The notes: generated by a model from the letters alone, not told the origin. Counted from the stretch's first letter, positions 20,881 to 33,117 are shown. The stretch is 64,000 nt of DNA from Aurelia coerulea (GCA_039566865.1 CM076945.1:5197501-5261500), one strand, 5' to 3'. Program-made: numbers and translations.

Positions 20881-23810
20881 CTATTGAAAAGAAGAAATTT
20901 AGTGGGTAAAGAAAAAATGATGCAGATTCAAAAATGTAAAAATCGATCTAATGCACCGACTTTGTCCAAATCTGGCTTCATCTATCGATGACTTTATGGC
21001 TCTTGGTTAACAGCATTGGGCTCAAGGTTGATGCAAAATTCTATTACGTCTTTCTTCGAACCAGATATCGTAAAAGGAGTTTAGGGTATGGTGTAAACCT
21101 GCCGTGGAGATTCTTGTGATATATTTTTAGTTTTAAAATGATGGCATTTATCAAGGCTGTGACGTCGTTAAATTTCAAAATTTAAATGATAAGAGCATAT
21201 ATAGTGTACCGTTGAAAAGGGCCTAACCATTCGAAGAAAACAGGCATCAATTCGGTCTTTGCGCTTTTTATTTTATTTCAGTGCTGACAGTTTCTAGTTT
21301 CGCCCACCAGAGCATCTTCAGAGCAGCTGATTTATTCAGAGTATCAGCCTCTATTTATAGTATAGTTTTTGCGTAGTATATTGTACATTGTATGTGTGTT
21401 GTATGTAAACGATAAGAGCGATATTTCTGCTTGCCATCACATCGCTGACCTTTTATAACCATCGTTTTCTTGAAGATTGTATCATTCTTCATCTATCGAT
21501 TGTAGGATTTCAGTGAATTTAACGTTTTCAAAATATTCCTTCAATTCTTTCAAAAAGATTACAAATGGCATTTTGAAGCTTATGAAAGATATAAAAGAAT
21601 GCCCATAGCAGATTTACAGCAAAGTTCCTTTCAAGCCATTCCATGGGTAGTTAGAAACTGCTGGTGTGCTTCTATGGAGGAGCGCCGCGACTAATATGTA
21701 TCTGCGGAGGAATAATTTCTATAGTTCTGCGGAGGAGATAACGAAAGACCACGCTAGCTCCTCCGTAGTAAATAATGGTTTCCTCCGCAAAAGAACAAAG
21801 CTGCGGCAAACATGCACAACTGCAGAGTCCAACCACCCATGGCCATTCAAGTTAAAAGAAAAATGCGATAGAATGTTACACGCAGCTTCTGAAGATTAAA
21901 GGCCTGCTCCTATGGTTTAACCAACGGAGCAGTTGACAAATTTCAGAAATGTTTTTTCTTCCAGCTCAAATTTTGCCGCAATTTTGCTTCGTTCTGACAC
22001 GAAAATATGAGTAAACCTAGAGGGAAATTTGCTATTTTGTTTCGCTGACAAACACCCCGGAGGCAACTTATAGCAACTTAAGTTTTAATAATACGGGGTT
22101 GTGCCATTCAAAGCGTAAAACTACCAACTATAAATCAGAAAAAATTTCTGAAAAGTGTACCCATAAATTCGGAAAATTTCTGAAAGTATACCCATAAAGC
22201 CAGAAAAGCAGAAACAGCTCAACAATAAATGAAATTTTATAAAAAATCTTACCCAAAAATCCGGAAAATATAAAAAATTTTGCGATAACCATACCCATAA
22301 ATCCGGACTCCTACCCTACCCTAAAAGATGGCACAACCCCCCGAGTCCCTGTTTGGCAAGGCTTACCGCATTGATACCCGATGACTTCGCCCAGTCTACA
22401 TGATGGTTATAATGAAAATGATACCGGGTGTCCCAAAAAAAAGTACTCCCGTTTGAAACATCACCATTGATTTAACGGACGATCTTCAATTTTCTTTTTT
22501 TTTGTCAAGTATATCAAGGACCAAACTATTTTTTAATATATCGCTGATCTTGTAATTGTCTTAAAAAGTAGCAAATTTAGCTCTTTGTAGGGCTACCTGG
22601 TTTTGAACCATACTGCAAAAGGCACTGATGATTGCCAGATCAATTTCTTTGTGCATGTAAACCATCCAGTTTGGTCGTAAATGACAGAAAGAAATGCGCA
22701 AAATCATGGCAGACCTCACTGATGATAAAAAATCTGAAAATTTTGACTCTTGGGCAAGATTGGCTATTTTGCTTAAAAACTATAGCTCAAAATAAGGTTT
22801 TTCATAGTGTAATTATTCTACCTTTTTGCATCAAAAAAAAACATTTTATCATCTGTGAATATTTTTGGGTCCTTGACAAAACAACTCAAAAAGAAAATTT
22901 TATCAAAGGTTTGATAATCAATTTTTGGTGATTTTTGAAACAGGAGTACTTTTTTTTGGGACACCCGGTAGCAACCTACCGTCAAGTTCATTCAGCTCAT
23001 CAGCCTCAGCAACCTCATTTTCATCATCAGCCTCATCTTCAAGTGGTTCATTTTCAATGTCGTCATCAGAAATTTGGTCCTCCTGGTCTTCAGTGGTCTT
23101 TTCATCTTGTTCTTCGGCTTGCTTGTCTTCTGCTACCACTTGATCATCATTCGATTTTATTTCTGTAGCAGAATCTTCCTTTGGCTTGCTATCCTCGGGT
23201 TCACCTTAATTGTCAAAACGAGATTTTAGCAAACTTGCAAAAATTTTTCAACTTAGGCAAAATTCAACACCTTTGTGCAGTTCTTCGGAAAAACGGTCAC
23301 GATTACTTGTCTTAACTTACCAATTTTAGCGAAATGATGTTTCATAAATGTTGTCTTGCACTTAAAGGGCATAGATCTTAAACCCCATTGGTCAATGCAA
23401 TACAGTACAACACTCTTTATATTGTTTATCATAAACCATAAGGTAAGAGGCTGAATCTCTATGGTAGTAAAAAATGCACGGTAAACAAGCAGAATTGTGG
23501 GTGGGACTGGGAACGGTTCAAGCAGTTACGATTCTGCTGCCTTGCATCACAAGCAAGACCGTCTACAAGAAATGTGTATCTTGGAAGATGAAGGTCACCT
23601 GCATACCTGAACTGTTGGGAGCAAACAAAAAGACTGCGATCTACTTCGACAGATTAAAAGTCGAAAATAACTTTGAAAGAAGTAGAATTGCGTATAGATG
23701 CAAGCAAGGTGCACATTTATGCAAAACGAGAAACAAAGTAAATGTAGTCACTCACCACTAACAAGGCAAAATGCCAGGCCAAAGATAACCAGCAAGGTCA
23801 ATGATCTCAT
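20504..23810 (-). CDS. Secreted acidic-propeptide / Tyr-Tyr-x-x repeat protein (3 exons)
   Basis: Three exons with canonical splice sites: 23756-23810, 22980-23204 and 20504-20880. Both introns are phase 1 and the summed length is 657 nt (218 aa plus stop). Exon 1 encodes a start Met, Arg and a hydrophobic signal peptide ending CLVS. Exon 2 (75 codons) has about 35 Asp/Glu and 5 Lys. Exon 3 starts with a short acidic linker ending AAAPR, then a Cys cluster (RCRCRKCYNC) and about 20 YYxx tetrapeptides such as YYKRYYGRYYKTYYRRYY. It closes with a fifth Cys (GRCGKH) and SYYKK. By hand the mature part has about 45 Tyr, 35 Lys/Arg and no Asp/Glu. A secreted proprotein with a charge-neutralising propeptide is inferred. 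The family is not recognised; adhesive, matrix, mucus or cationic defence roles are possible. An acceptor-like site at about 23821 just upstream of the ATG suggests a further 5' UTR exon. It converges on the second GPCR, whose stop is about 160 bp away. Confidence 0.85.
22424..22968. mobile_element. TA-flanked CCGGGTGTCCC element next to a splice donor
   Basis: Full-length copy with termini CCGGGTGTCCCAAAAAAAAG / inverse and TA duplications. It sits in intron 2 of the YYxx-repeat gene and ends 11 bp from the exon 2 donor. Confidence 0.85.
22980..23204 (-). CDS. Exon 2 of the YYxx-repeat gene: acidic propeptide
   Basis: The 225-nt exon is bounded by AG at 23205-23206 (upstream CTCGTTTTGACAATTAAG) and donor GTAGGT at 22979. 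Joining exon 1 gives Gly-Glu-Pro-Glu; joining exon 3 gives Leu-Asp-Asp-Ala-Ala, so phase agrees on both sides. Runs such as EDQEDQISDDDIENEPLEDE give strong negative charge and predicted disorder. The acceptor has a weak pyrimidine tract. A TA-flanked mobile element ends only about 10 bp beyond the donor. Confidence 0.8.
23756..23810 (-). CDS. Exon 1 of the YYxx-repeat gene: signal peptide
   Basis: ATG at 23808-23810, 18 codons plus one base, donor GTGAGT at 23755. The peptide MRSLTLLVIFGLAFCLVS is a textbook signal sequence: one Arg, then a run of hydrophobic residues and small residues at the likely cleavage site. The preceding sequence TTTCTGTTGTAG resembles a splice acceptor 11 bp before the ATG. 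The same region holds AT-rich TATA-like candidates farther upstream (about 23900-23970), so the promoter position is uncertain. Confidence 0.85.
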
Positions 23811-24030
23811 TTTGAAAGTCTACAACAGAAAATATGGAAATAAGAACGCCAAAACGGTCGTCGTAAAACAGTTCATTTAACTTTGTAAAGTTTCCTATTA
23901 TAAGAAACTGTAGTGGCAGAAATTAATTAAGAAACCATGCTGGAAGGGATCATAGTACTTAAATATAAGAAGATTTTTCAATTTTGTGGGTACGAATTGC
24001 TACATCACTACCCAAGAATATTAACAAGTA

Positions 24031-24633
24031 CCGGGTGTCCCAAAAAAATGTATACAGATTTGGTTGACTCCAGCTATGTGAATTTTGCTTTAATCAATGG
24101 CTAAGCACTCTCAAAATGTTCCTCGATAGTTAACTTCATAGATACCTCGTTTGTTGGTATTGATGATTTGAGAGTGGAAATATCAATCTTGAAAGCTCAA
24201 ATTTGCGTGCACTTGCAAACCAGAACTTTGGCCTTTTGGCCTAAGCAAATCCCTGAAGAACATCGAAACTAAGAACTAAAATTAATGAAAAATTAAGAAA
24301 CTTCATGATGGGTGACTGGGGAGTGACTTCTGGAAGACAGAATAACACAAGATCTAATATTGTTCAAACTTTATCAAGGCTATCGTTGATTTATATGCTG
24401 TGCCTTAAGAAATTGCTTAGGCCAAAAGGGCAAAGCTCTGGTTTGCAGGAAGAGGCAAATTTGAGCTTTCAAGATTAACATGTCTGCTCTCAAAGTACCA
24501 ATGTCAACAAACGAGGTATCTATGTTCAAGTTAACTATCGAGGAACATTTGTAGAGTGATTAGACCTTGATTGAAGCTAAATTCACATTGCTGGAGTCAA
24601 CTAAATCCGTATACATTTTTTTGGGACATCCGG
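24031..24633. mobile_element. TA-flanked CCGGGTGTCCC element (TGTATAC type), palindromic
   Basis: Ends CCGGGTGTCCCAAAAAAATG and its inverse, with TA on both sides. Two arms of about 230 bp are inverted copies of each other (for example GCTCAAATTTGCGTG versus GGCAAATTTGAGC). It lies just upstream of the YYxx-repeat gene. A truncated relative starts at 14205. Confidence 0.85.
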
Positions 24634-24639
24634 TATCAT

Positions 24640-25950
24640 ATTTGCTTATGTTTCGGTTCTTTCAAGGAGCTAAAAAAAAGTTACAAGCGTTGCTCAGAGT
24701 GAATTACAATACATTACCAGATTCAATTTTATAGAAAAATCAAGAAACTCTTTTTTAGAAGAACATTCTACTTTAAGAAGTAGGCACAAGGTTAAGGAGC
24801 CCTACTCAAAAGCCCAAGGTAAGCTTCTTATGAACCTTAAAGGTGCTGTGTCACGTAACTATAAACAAATCTGTTATCTCTATCTCTATAATCTATATTG
24901 TTGACCACACGTAGCCATTGTGTTCTGCACAGATTTTGGTGGATGGGGTGAATCCATAACAAAGTTACTACTGAAAATCCACCAATATCTTTGCAATCTT
25001 AACAACATATCATCGTTTTGTTTGCTTCTCTTTGAAGTTCAAGAGTTCATCTTCAAAATAGCACTTTCAATTTGAGAAAAATAGTACAAAATCTGTCTGA
25101 TATAGCCTGTCAAAAAACTGCAAAATCGTCGTTTCGAAACGAGTTTGTTCACTTTACGTGACCCAGCCCCTCAAAGTACATTACTGAGAATGAATAATTG
25201 AAGGTCAATCAGAAAGGATGGTGCTAATTTCCACCACAAAAAAATCTATATTGTATCAATAATGGTGAATAATCCTTGCACATCTTTAAAACATAACAAA
25301 TTAAAGTAGTTGAAGGTAAAAATGCATTCCATGCAACTCAAAAATAAAATTTATAGTGAATATGTCTTCCCACTTACAATTCCTTGATGACGTGACCCAA
25401 ATGCTTGTCGCTGCAAAGGTTCTTCTTCAGCCAAGGCTCTGTGTCAAAACTCTCCAAGAAATCGAGCCTTTATACATTTTCTAGTTCATTAAAAGACCAA
25501 TTAATAAGTACATAGGTGAAATTGCGGTCTAATCTAAAGTCTCTCCAGACAACAAATTACTGACGATATTTGTAAATTAAAACCTGTTACTCTTGCTACT
25601 TTGTTAAATTTACACCCACTCGAAATTAAGGATTGCATCAAAACCCAATCAGACATAACCTTAAAGATTCTATTGATGTGAAATTGAGATATAAAAGTAA
25701 TTATGTTTTCGAGGGCGTTGATAAAAAGGAACCATTAATTGATTTGTGCAAATGTGTATCTTTTCGTATCCGTTTGTATTCTAAATATATCTTTATAAAG
25801 AGATCACTTTTAGGTTCCCAACATTTAAACTATATTGCTATATATTTCGTTTACGGATACATTCAAGACAAATTTCTGGAAACTTTAGGTTAGATATAAA
25901 GTGCTCCTAAAATTTATGTAGACAGATCCTATTGAACATAATGTGTGTAC
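24640..25950. other. No gene recognised
   Basis: A/T-rich sequence between two TIR elements. The open frame at 25633-25893 lacks recognisable domains or splice sites. Confidence 0.5.
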
Positions 25951-25954
25951 TACA

Positions 25955-26195
25955 GGGTGTCCCAAAAACAGTTTTCAACGTGGAGCATTGCGCATTGCGG
26001 ACACCTTTATTTTGCAGGAAATTTTGTAGGAAATTTTTATTCGATACTACTACCGTAAGTCCGCGCTACGCTAGCTTGCTCCTTCGGAGAGGTAGCTCGC
26101 TTCGCGAGCAATGCTCCTCCGCAAAGGACTTAAGGTAGTAGTATCGAGTAAAAATTTCCTACAAAATGAAGGTGTCCGCAATGCTCCATGGTTTG
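25955..26195. repeat. Palindromic element with GGTGTCC and CGGACACC arms
   Basis: Arms AATGCGGACACCTT... and ...AAGGTGTCCGCAATGCTCC surround inverted segments TTCGATACTACTACCGTAAG / CTTAAGGTAGTAGTATCGAG. The centre is a hairpin (GCTCGCTTCGCGAGC). Non-coding. Confidence 0.65.
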
Positions 26196-26301
26196 ATAAA
26201 CTATCAAAAAATAGTTATGGTACTCCATGGTAAGATAACCATATTGCAGAGATTTTAAATTAATTTCAGACACCAGTAGCTAGCAAATCGGCTAAATAGT
26301 C

Positions 26302-26678
26302 CCCGGGGGGGGGGGTACTTGACTAGGGAAGTGACGGGGGTGTGCGGAAAACCTCTCCACACCCTGCACCCTGTCGCATAAAAAATAGGCCAAAAGTATA
26401 CCCTGTCGCATAAAATTTTGCATCTCAACTATAGTGTAGAACGCAATTTTTGCTTGTGATGCCCTGTCGCATAAAAATTTTGCATCTCAAATACAGTGTA
26501 GAACGCATTTTTGCTTGTGATACCCTGTCGCATAAATTTTTTACCTATTATAATACCCTGTCGCATAATTTTCGTTAGAAAAGGACACCCTGTCGCATAA
26601 TTTTTACCGTAAAAGGACACCCTGTTGAGCGGCACATCCCGTCAGGTCAAGTATGGGAGTACCCCCCCCCCCCCCGGG
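26302..26678. mobile_element. CCCGGGGG-ended TIR element, 8-bp duplication AAATAGTC
   Basis: Second copy of the family at 6712, with two rather than three internal units. Direct repeats AAATAGTC at 26294-26301 and 26679-26686. It interrupts an older repeat whose uninterrupted paralogue is at about 52300 (CTAAACATTCACGGAATTAC). Confidence 0.88.
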
Positions 26679-26689
26679 AAATAGTCACG

Positions 26690-29600
26690 GAGTTACGAGC
26701 TTTTGAAGTTCAAGTTTGTGCGAAAGCTGAAAGCAGGTGCTCCAAAATTGCATATTATGTTAAAGTGGAATGGCATTTCTTCAAAGCAAACTCCGTGAAT
26801 TCTTAGCAGATTCACAAGATTCTGGTGTTAAAATTAATTTAAAATCTTAGGAACAGAGTTATCTAAAAAGGAACCTCTACTTTTTATCGTTACATTTTAA
26901 TATTTAATCAAACGTCGAACATTTTTTTCTTGGATACCGTGTACATCATATAGAATAAGTTCCCGCGAATAAGGAATACTATTCTAAATTTCAGCCTATT
27001 TTCTAGAAACAATCAGCCATTGTCTTCTCATTGTCTCTTCTAAAATCAGTATCCGATTTTCTTAAATGTGCATTTCTTGTTCGTACTCTTTGTAGTCATT
27101 AGTCAAAAGATTTGAAAAAACTGAGTTAGAAGGTAGAGGATTTGCAATTTGAGCTCAAAAAGGGGGTGTTCTTCCTTGGAAATCTGTTCAGTTTTTTTTC
27201 AAATCGAGTTATATAACCATACCATTTCAACTGAATTAAATGGAGAAGATCGCTATATCGTGATCACTTTCAAGACTGTTCAATTTTACATCTGTAAAAA
27301 TCAAACCAAACTAGTTAGTTACGAAGTTATCCTTAGATTCAAAATAAGATCCCACGTACACACGCGCTAAAGACAGAGCGGAAACGATGCGGGCATGCAC
27401 ACTAATGTTTCCAAAAAATCGAAGGATGAAAAGCAACTACTCATGCCGTCGAAATTCTGATCGAGCAATGAACATTAAATGTTTTCGATCGTAAACTGCT
27501 TCTTACGTAAAATGCTAGCTACGTAGTTACTAAAGGTTCCTTAGATTCAAAATAAGATCACACATACACATGCGCTATACAGTTTTGAGAATTCCCGTCT
27601 TGGTGCCCAGGCCACAAGTGCAAGAATTCAAGAATTTTCTGGTTGTATTAGCTGGTAGCCGGCGTAGATATGCAGCAACAGAGAAAGACACGTTTAGGCC
27701 GATCACTGGAGTCCTTTGTTTCCTTGCGGTAAACTAAACTGGCACCAATGAATAAACTTACTGTAATCACCGTAGTCCACCCCATAACTAACTTAGCTCA
27801 ATCAAGCTAAGGACTGACTCCAAAAAAGAGACTCGAAGGCTAGCTTTAACCCTATTCCACGTGGGGTCTTTTGATTCACTCCTTGCGGTAGGGGGGGCAT
27901 TATGGCCCCCCTAATTATATCCAAAACCAAAGAGTTACGAAGTTGTGACTTGATACATAGTATTGCCAACCTAGTACGGCTGCAAATTCAAAATGACCTT
28001 ATCTGACTCATGCGCCGTACTTTCAGTAGCCTGAAATACCGCCACAACTATACTGAAATGACAACAACAACAGCAACAATCAATCTAAGTTCAGGGCCTT
28101 ACAAGGTCACATGACATTACAGCTGCTAGCTCAAAATGGCCTAATCTGACTTGCAATACAGCTTAGAAAGGCGGAATAGTACAAAAGGCAGGTGAAAATT
28201 TGCAGCTTTACTCTTGATTTGCAACCAAAAGAGAAAATACCGCAAATGCTTTGACAGTAATCAATAATTCAAGCGCATTGATTATAGAGTGAATTTACAG
28301 CAAGTAGCGCTGAATAGAAATTATACACAATTCGTAGGACAGGGAGGGCAGGTGACCGAGTTTTATCACTATCATTTACCTTAAAGAGTTGATAGGCATG
28401 GACAGGATAAATGCTTCTTCTCGCACTTGATTAAGAAAGGAGAAACTCGGAGGTGTGGCCTATGATCTTTGCTTTTAATTTAAACTGAGTTGTCATAAGT
28501 TTATTCGAAAGCAAACAACGCTATGGGTAAGGAAATATTATTTCTTAAATGCTGCACACAATTATTCTATCTTGTTTGTCACTATTTGATTCAAGGCTAC
28601 AACTTGAAGGAAAATTGTGGAAATCCTTCAAATTATGCGTGCTTTGACCTGCATTTCGTTTTGTACAACTGCAACTTCAAGGAACATATCAATATAATAT
28701 AAAATAGGTGATACGATAAACTATGTAGATTTTTACCTGACCCAATGCTTAAACAACTCAAGGAAACAATGCACTCCGCACCACACTAATTTTTAATAAA
28801 GAACCTGCTTTGTAAGATACTGTAAGCTCGATTTTTCAAAAGCTAAGAAACCTTGCTACCTGAATTAAAATGCCAAGATGCTTTTGTAATTTGCAGCTAT
28901 ACTTTTATTGGGTGTTTCAAAATGTTTTCACACAGTACAATATCAACGTTTTATGACAGTGTTTTGAGTGCGAATTCTGTTAAATACTTCACTGGGTAAT
29001 TTGAAAGCCTTTTTACAAAGAGTAACCTAACGCTACAGTGAGAGCATGAAAGGTAAAAGAAACTCGTAAGAAACTTTTGATAGCAAAACTGTCCTAAGAT
29101 TTGAGGAACCACATACAGTACCTCGTAAAACATCTTCCGTCCTTCGGAAAGGACGTTAAACTATGGGTCCCATGCCTGGATGCGGCATGCATAGTGGGAT
29201 TAAATTAGAGAAATCCTTCCAGCGCACTTTAAGATAAATTACTGGAAATGAGTTTAGTGAGCAGTAAATTGCCCTTTTGCAAATGCACCATCCTTAGAAA
29301 ATAGTTGATTTCTCCATTATCACTCAAACTATTGAAAAGTGCTAAAAAGATGTTGTCTTGGTCTTGACAATAAAAAGATATAAACATTGCAATATTTCTG
29401 TCAACGCTGGCTTTTCTTCTCATTTTTTCCCTTAATTTTTCCTTGTTTTCAGAAGTGTTTTTATCTCCAAAACTTCTCGAAAACTTTTTGGCTTTTTGGT
29501 TCTCAATTTAGGAAGATTGTTCATTTACAACTTGTCTCAAGTCTGATAAAAAGCTCGGCTAGATTTCCTGCAATCAGAGACGTAGGAACCGGGGGCACTA

Positions 29601-30240
29601 TGGCCCCGTGCCCCCAAAAGATATTGCAATAAGTAAAGAAGTGTCCTTTTTATTTTCAGGAGTGAAACAGTGCCCTTGACGTGTGGTGCCCCCAAGTTTG
29701 AGATACTTCCTACGTCCCTGCCTGCATTCGAGTTTTGTATTTCTGTTTACTTCTCGACAACACCAAAGGTGGTGGGGGGGGGGCGGACTGCAGAAAACAG
29801 ATTAGCACAAAAGGAAGGAGTTCAAGACCTTTGCAAACAAATTCAAAGAAATTGATAGTTTGAGAATGTTCATGCAAGTCTGAAAAGGCACTCAGTGAAT
29901 TGTGAATTGTGCAGTGGCGTAGCCATGGTAAATTAACCAGGAACATTGGCAAGCAACGTTGCCAAACTGCTGGTAACAAACAAATAGTATCTTAAAATCA
30001 ACAAATGTAAATGGTACTTTCACAAAGGCACCAAGGAAGTCTATTGAGACTTGGGTACAGAATTCCCAACAGACCATGCTTATTCTTTTGTCAGTGGAAA
30101 CATTTCAGAAAGTTATTTCAAGCCTGAGCTTTTGAAAGAATGCTCCGTAACATGTTCATAATATCATCACAAATTAAGTTACCCAATACAAATTTTCAGT
30201 ATAAAGCTACGAATCAAAATTGTTACTTTTTAATATAGGA
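26690..30240. other. Intergenic repeats, no gene recognised
   Basis: Starts with the rest of the repeat interrupted by the 26302 element. It includes a direct repeat of GATTCAAAATAAGATC at about 27335 and 27545, a SINE tail at 29130, and a GTAGGAACC...CTTCCTAC-bounded short element at about 29578-29718. No splice-supported exon was found. Confidence 0.45.
29130..29245 (+). repeat. SINE 3' fragment
   Basis: 3' body of the 57753 family: GGACGTTAAACTATGGGTCC, CATGCCTGGATGCGGCATGC, then a degenerate tail. Confidence 0.65.
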
Positions 30241-31320
30241 CAGAGGACAGACCAATTCAGCTGAAGTTGTTTTGTACCTACTCCAGGTCAAGTGACCATA
30301 CACTTCGGAAATTATCTCTTTATCTGCTGATGTAGTTACCCGGGCCATACTTTCATGGTATATAAAGATCATAACTTGTATAAAAAGTTTCCTCGGGAGG
30401 GCAATCACGTGATTTGAGGTAGATGTAAACAACGCTAGTGAATTTTTCCATTTTGAGATGGTTCTTTTGAAAAAACCAAGCATCATGCTCTCCTCAAAAA
30501 CTGGCCTAGATAACGAAATAACGGGTCGAAAAGACAATATTAAAATTAGACGAAAATCAAAATTGAGTTTCCTATGATCACCGAAACAAAGGACATGTAT
30601 ACGCTCCTCGGTAAGTATTGGCAAAATAAATACAAGACAAGCAGGTGCTCCGTATCAGTTATTACCGCATGGCAGGTTTTAAGGTGTCGCTTCCTCTTAC
30701 TTTTATTCAAAACTTTAAGAATTTATTCAAAATTTCGAAGTGCTAATGGTTTGTTATCTTAGCTAATACGGGCAAATATTTCTTGAATTTCCAGCATCTT
30801 GGGCTCGTGTGATAATTTCATTGATGATTTTACTGCCATCAATAGAGTATCAGGCCGTTCAAAAACTGTTGCAATTTTGGCTAAATTTTCTCAGAAACAC
30901 ATGATATAGGCAGACACAGTAAACAAACAGATTTCTAGTACCAGGGAGCGCCATATATGTGGGTTTTCAGGCTTCAATCCTCTTAAAAAAATATCCTTTT
31001 TCGGCAGTAAACATGGGTCGGTTTGGCTGAAATTGGCAAAAAGTTTTCAAAAATGGGTAGTTTTGCGCAAACATTCATCGTAAAAATGGGTAAGAAGGCT
31101 GATTTCGCCAATCAGAAGTAGGTAGCATAAGTAGGTAGCATAAGTAGGTAGCATTCTGAAAACCGGGCAGTAGACCCTCGTCCAACCACAGGTCGTGCAA
31201 CCCGTCTCACACCGGGTATATTGTAAGACTCAATGAAAATTAACAGCACTAATGCTACATTTCATATTTTGCATCTTCTGTCAAAAAATCGTGCCTGAAC
31301 GGGTGATAGGCATGCCTTTA

Positions 31321-31845
31321 AGCATAGGTTCCAAATCTTTAAAAGGCTAGTGTAAAATTCAGTAACATATTTCTTTAAACTGAATGACTTCAAAGAAACT
31401 TTAGTTATTTCTCTATAATTCTAACGTTGGACTATTCTGAAATCTTCAATATTTTCAGAATTAGAGTGTTTTTCTTCCTTTTCAAGAATTCCAGAAAAAT
31501 TTCAAAAACTTAAAACAATTATAATTTCTAAACAAAACTGTTTGACGCAACATGAAATAATTTCATAGAAAACCATCGTTTATGGATGTCTACAATATGG
31601 CATGAAGCAAACGTCTGTCACTTTTCTGGTTTATGATGTAGAAATTTGATGACGCCACAACCACAAATGAGTTGAAGTGTAAGATAGGCTGTAATCTCCA
31701 AAAATATTCTAGCTTCTAAAAAGTCCAACGGTAGAATTATTGATAAGTATATAAAGTTTCTTTCAAGCCATTCAATCAGAGGAAATAGGTCATAGAATTT
31801 TACACCCACCTTTTTACGCCGAGTTAAAGATTTGGAACCTATGCT
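31321..31845. repeat. AGCATAGGTTCCAAATC TIR element, copy D
   Basis: Both termini present. Flanks ATGCCTTTA / ATGCCTCTA suggest an aged 8-9 bp duplication. Confidence 0.72.
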
Positions 31846-31981
31846 CTATGCCTCTATACATAAATAAGGTGCCCTAAAATCCCAGCCTGCGTGCAGCCTC
31901 AACTCCTCAGGCTGCACGCAGGCTATAAAATCAACGCCCATAGATCAAACTCCAAACTCACATGTTCCTATTTTCCCATAG

Positions 31982-32325
31982 GCTTTATCAAAGTGGCAAC
32001 AATCATCACCCTAACGATTCTACAACTGACACTAAACCCTGAATCATATTCCGGCTGGACAAGCAGTGTTTCCGATCAACCAATCAATGATTTAGAGATT
32101 GATCAGATACCAGCCACATATCATGGGATCGATACATTTAGAGAGACATATAGTGAATCAAAAGCCACAGGAACTGATTTTATTGATCAACATTTTTACT
32201 TGTGCTATCACAAAGATGGAAGAAAGACTTATTACAAGAAACTCAACCCGACTTCTTTCACAAACAAGAGATATTGGATTATAACTGCCTCTGGAAAGTT
32301 TTTAGTTTCAATGTTATTTTGTTAA
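31982..32325 (+). CDS. Possible terminal exon, unidentified
   Basis: The acceptor CCTATTTTCCCATAG leads into an open frame of 113 codons to TAA at 32323-32325. The peptide includes YSGWTSSVSDQPINDLEIDQ, FIDQHFYLCYHKDGRKTYYK and KLNPTSFTNKRYW. Composition looks protein-like, but no family is recognised and no clear poly(A) signal follows. It could be a transposon or gene fragment. Confidence 0.3.
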
Positions 32326-32514
32326 CAGTTTACTTTTAAAGTTTTATACACTGTTTTATTAGCAACACTTACACTGTAAATCTGATGTACTAAATAACTC
32401 ATCCACACTTGAATAAACTAGTTTTAAGTAGTGTAGATCCTGCTTACAAGAGGAGTGCTTGGTCTTTTTAATTGTGCGTACACCGAACCGCCGTATTGCC
32501 GATGATTTGATTTT

Positions 32515-32785
32515 TCCCGCCAAGATTACTTTGCTTGCCCTGGGATGAATAGACAAAATCGGCTAAGGTTTGTTTACACCCTTTCAAGTCATGTGATCAA
32601 TCTCTTGATAAAACATCTTTTAATTTCTCTAACATATTTTGGGTCATGCAAAGGGGTGCCATGAATGCAAAAAGTAGCATGATACTAAAACTTCCCAAGA
32701 GTATGGTCACATGATTTGAAATGGGTAAAACAAACCTTAGCCGATTAGGTCTATTCACCCCAGGGCAGCAAAGTATCATGTCTTC
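32515..32785. repeat. Inverted-repeat element downstream of TRAPPC6B
   Basis: Arms ACTTTGCTTGCCCTGGG...AATCGGCTAAGGTTTGTTT and AAACAAACCTTAGCCGATT...CCCAGGGCAGCAAAGT. Spacer of about 100 bp. Non-coding. Confidence 0.6.
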
Positions 32786-33117
32786 AAGCGTTTCTTACAG
32801 GACAGGGTCATGAAATTATTTTCTGGCAGGCACATCCCCGTGGTTTTCGCCAAGGTAGACCCCTGGCAGGGGACGGCGTATGAGAAAAGAAAATCTTAGC
32901 TTCAAGACTGAAGAGATTCGAAAAATTTTGACTTAACGTAAGATGATAAAATTAATTATATGTTACAAATTCTCTATTAACAAAATATTTAGACTGACCT
33001 TCCTGTCCATTCTCGTTGTTCAAGTTACCTGATCTTCAATGCCTGATCTTGAATGCATCTCCTGAAGATCAATTGCCTTGCGCACAGATAAAATATTCTT
33101 GGGATTTTCCAGAAACT

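Noticed and set aside
20656..20991. Cys-rich plus-strand frame opposite the YYxx exon
   Set aside because: It is the antisense reading of the TAC/TAT-rich repeats; no promoter, splice or family support.
22918..22979. Read-through extension of the acidic exon into the adjacent TIR element
   Set aside because: A good donor at 22979 and phase match to exon 3 explain the exon end better.
23001..23168. Ser-rich plus-strand frames at about 23000
   Set aside because: They are the antisense of the Glu/Asp-rich exon.
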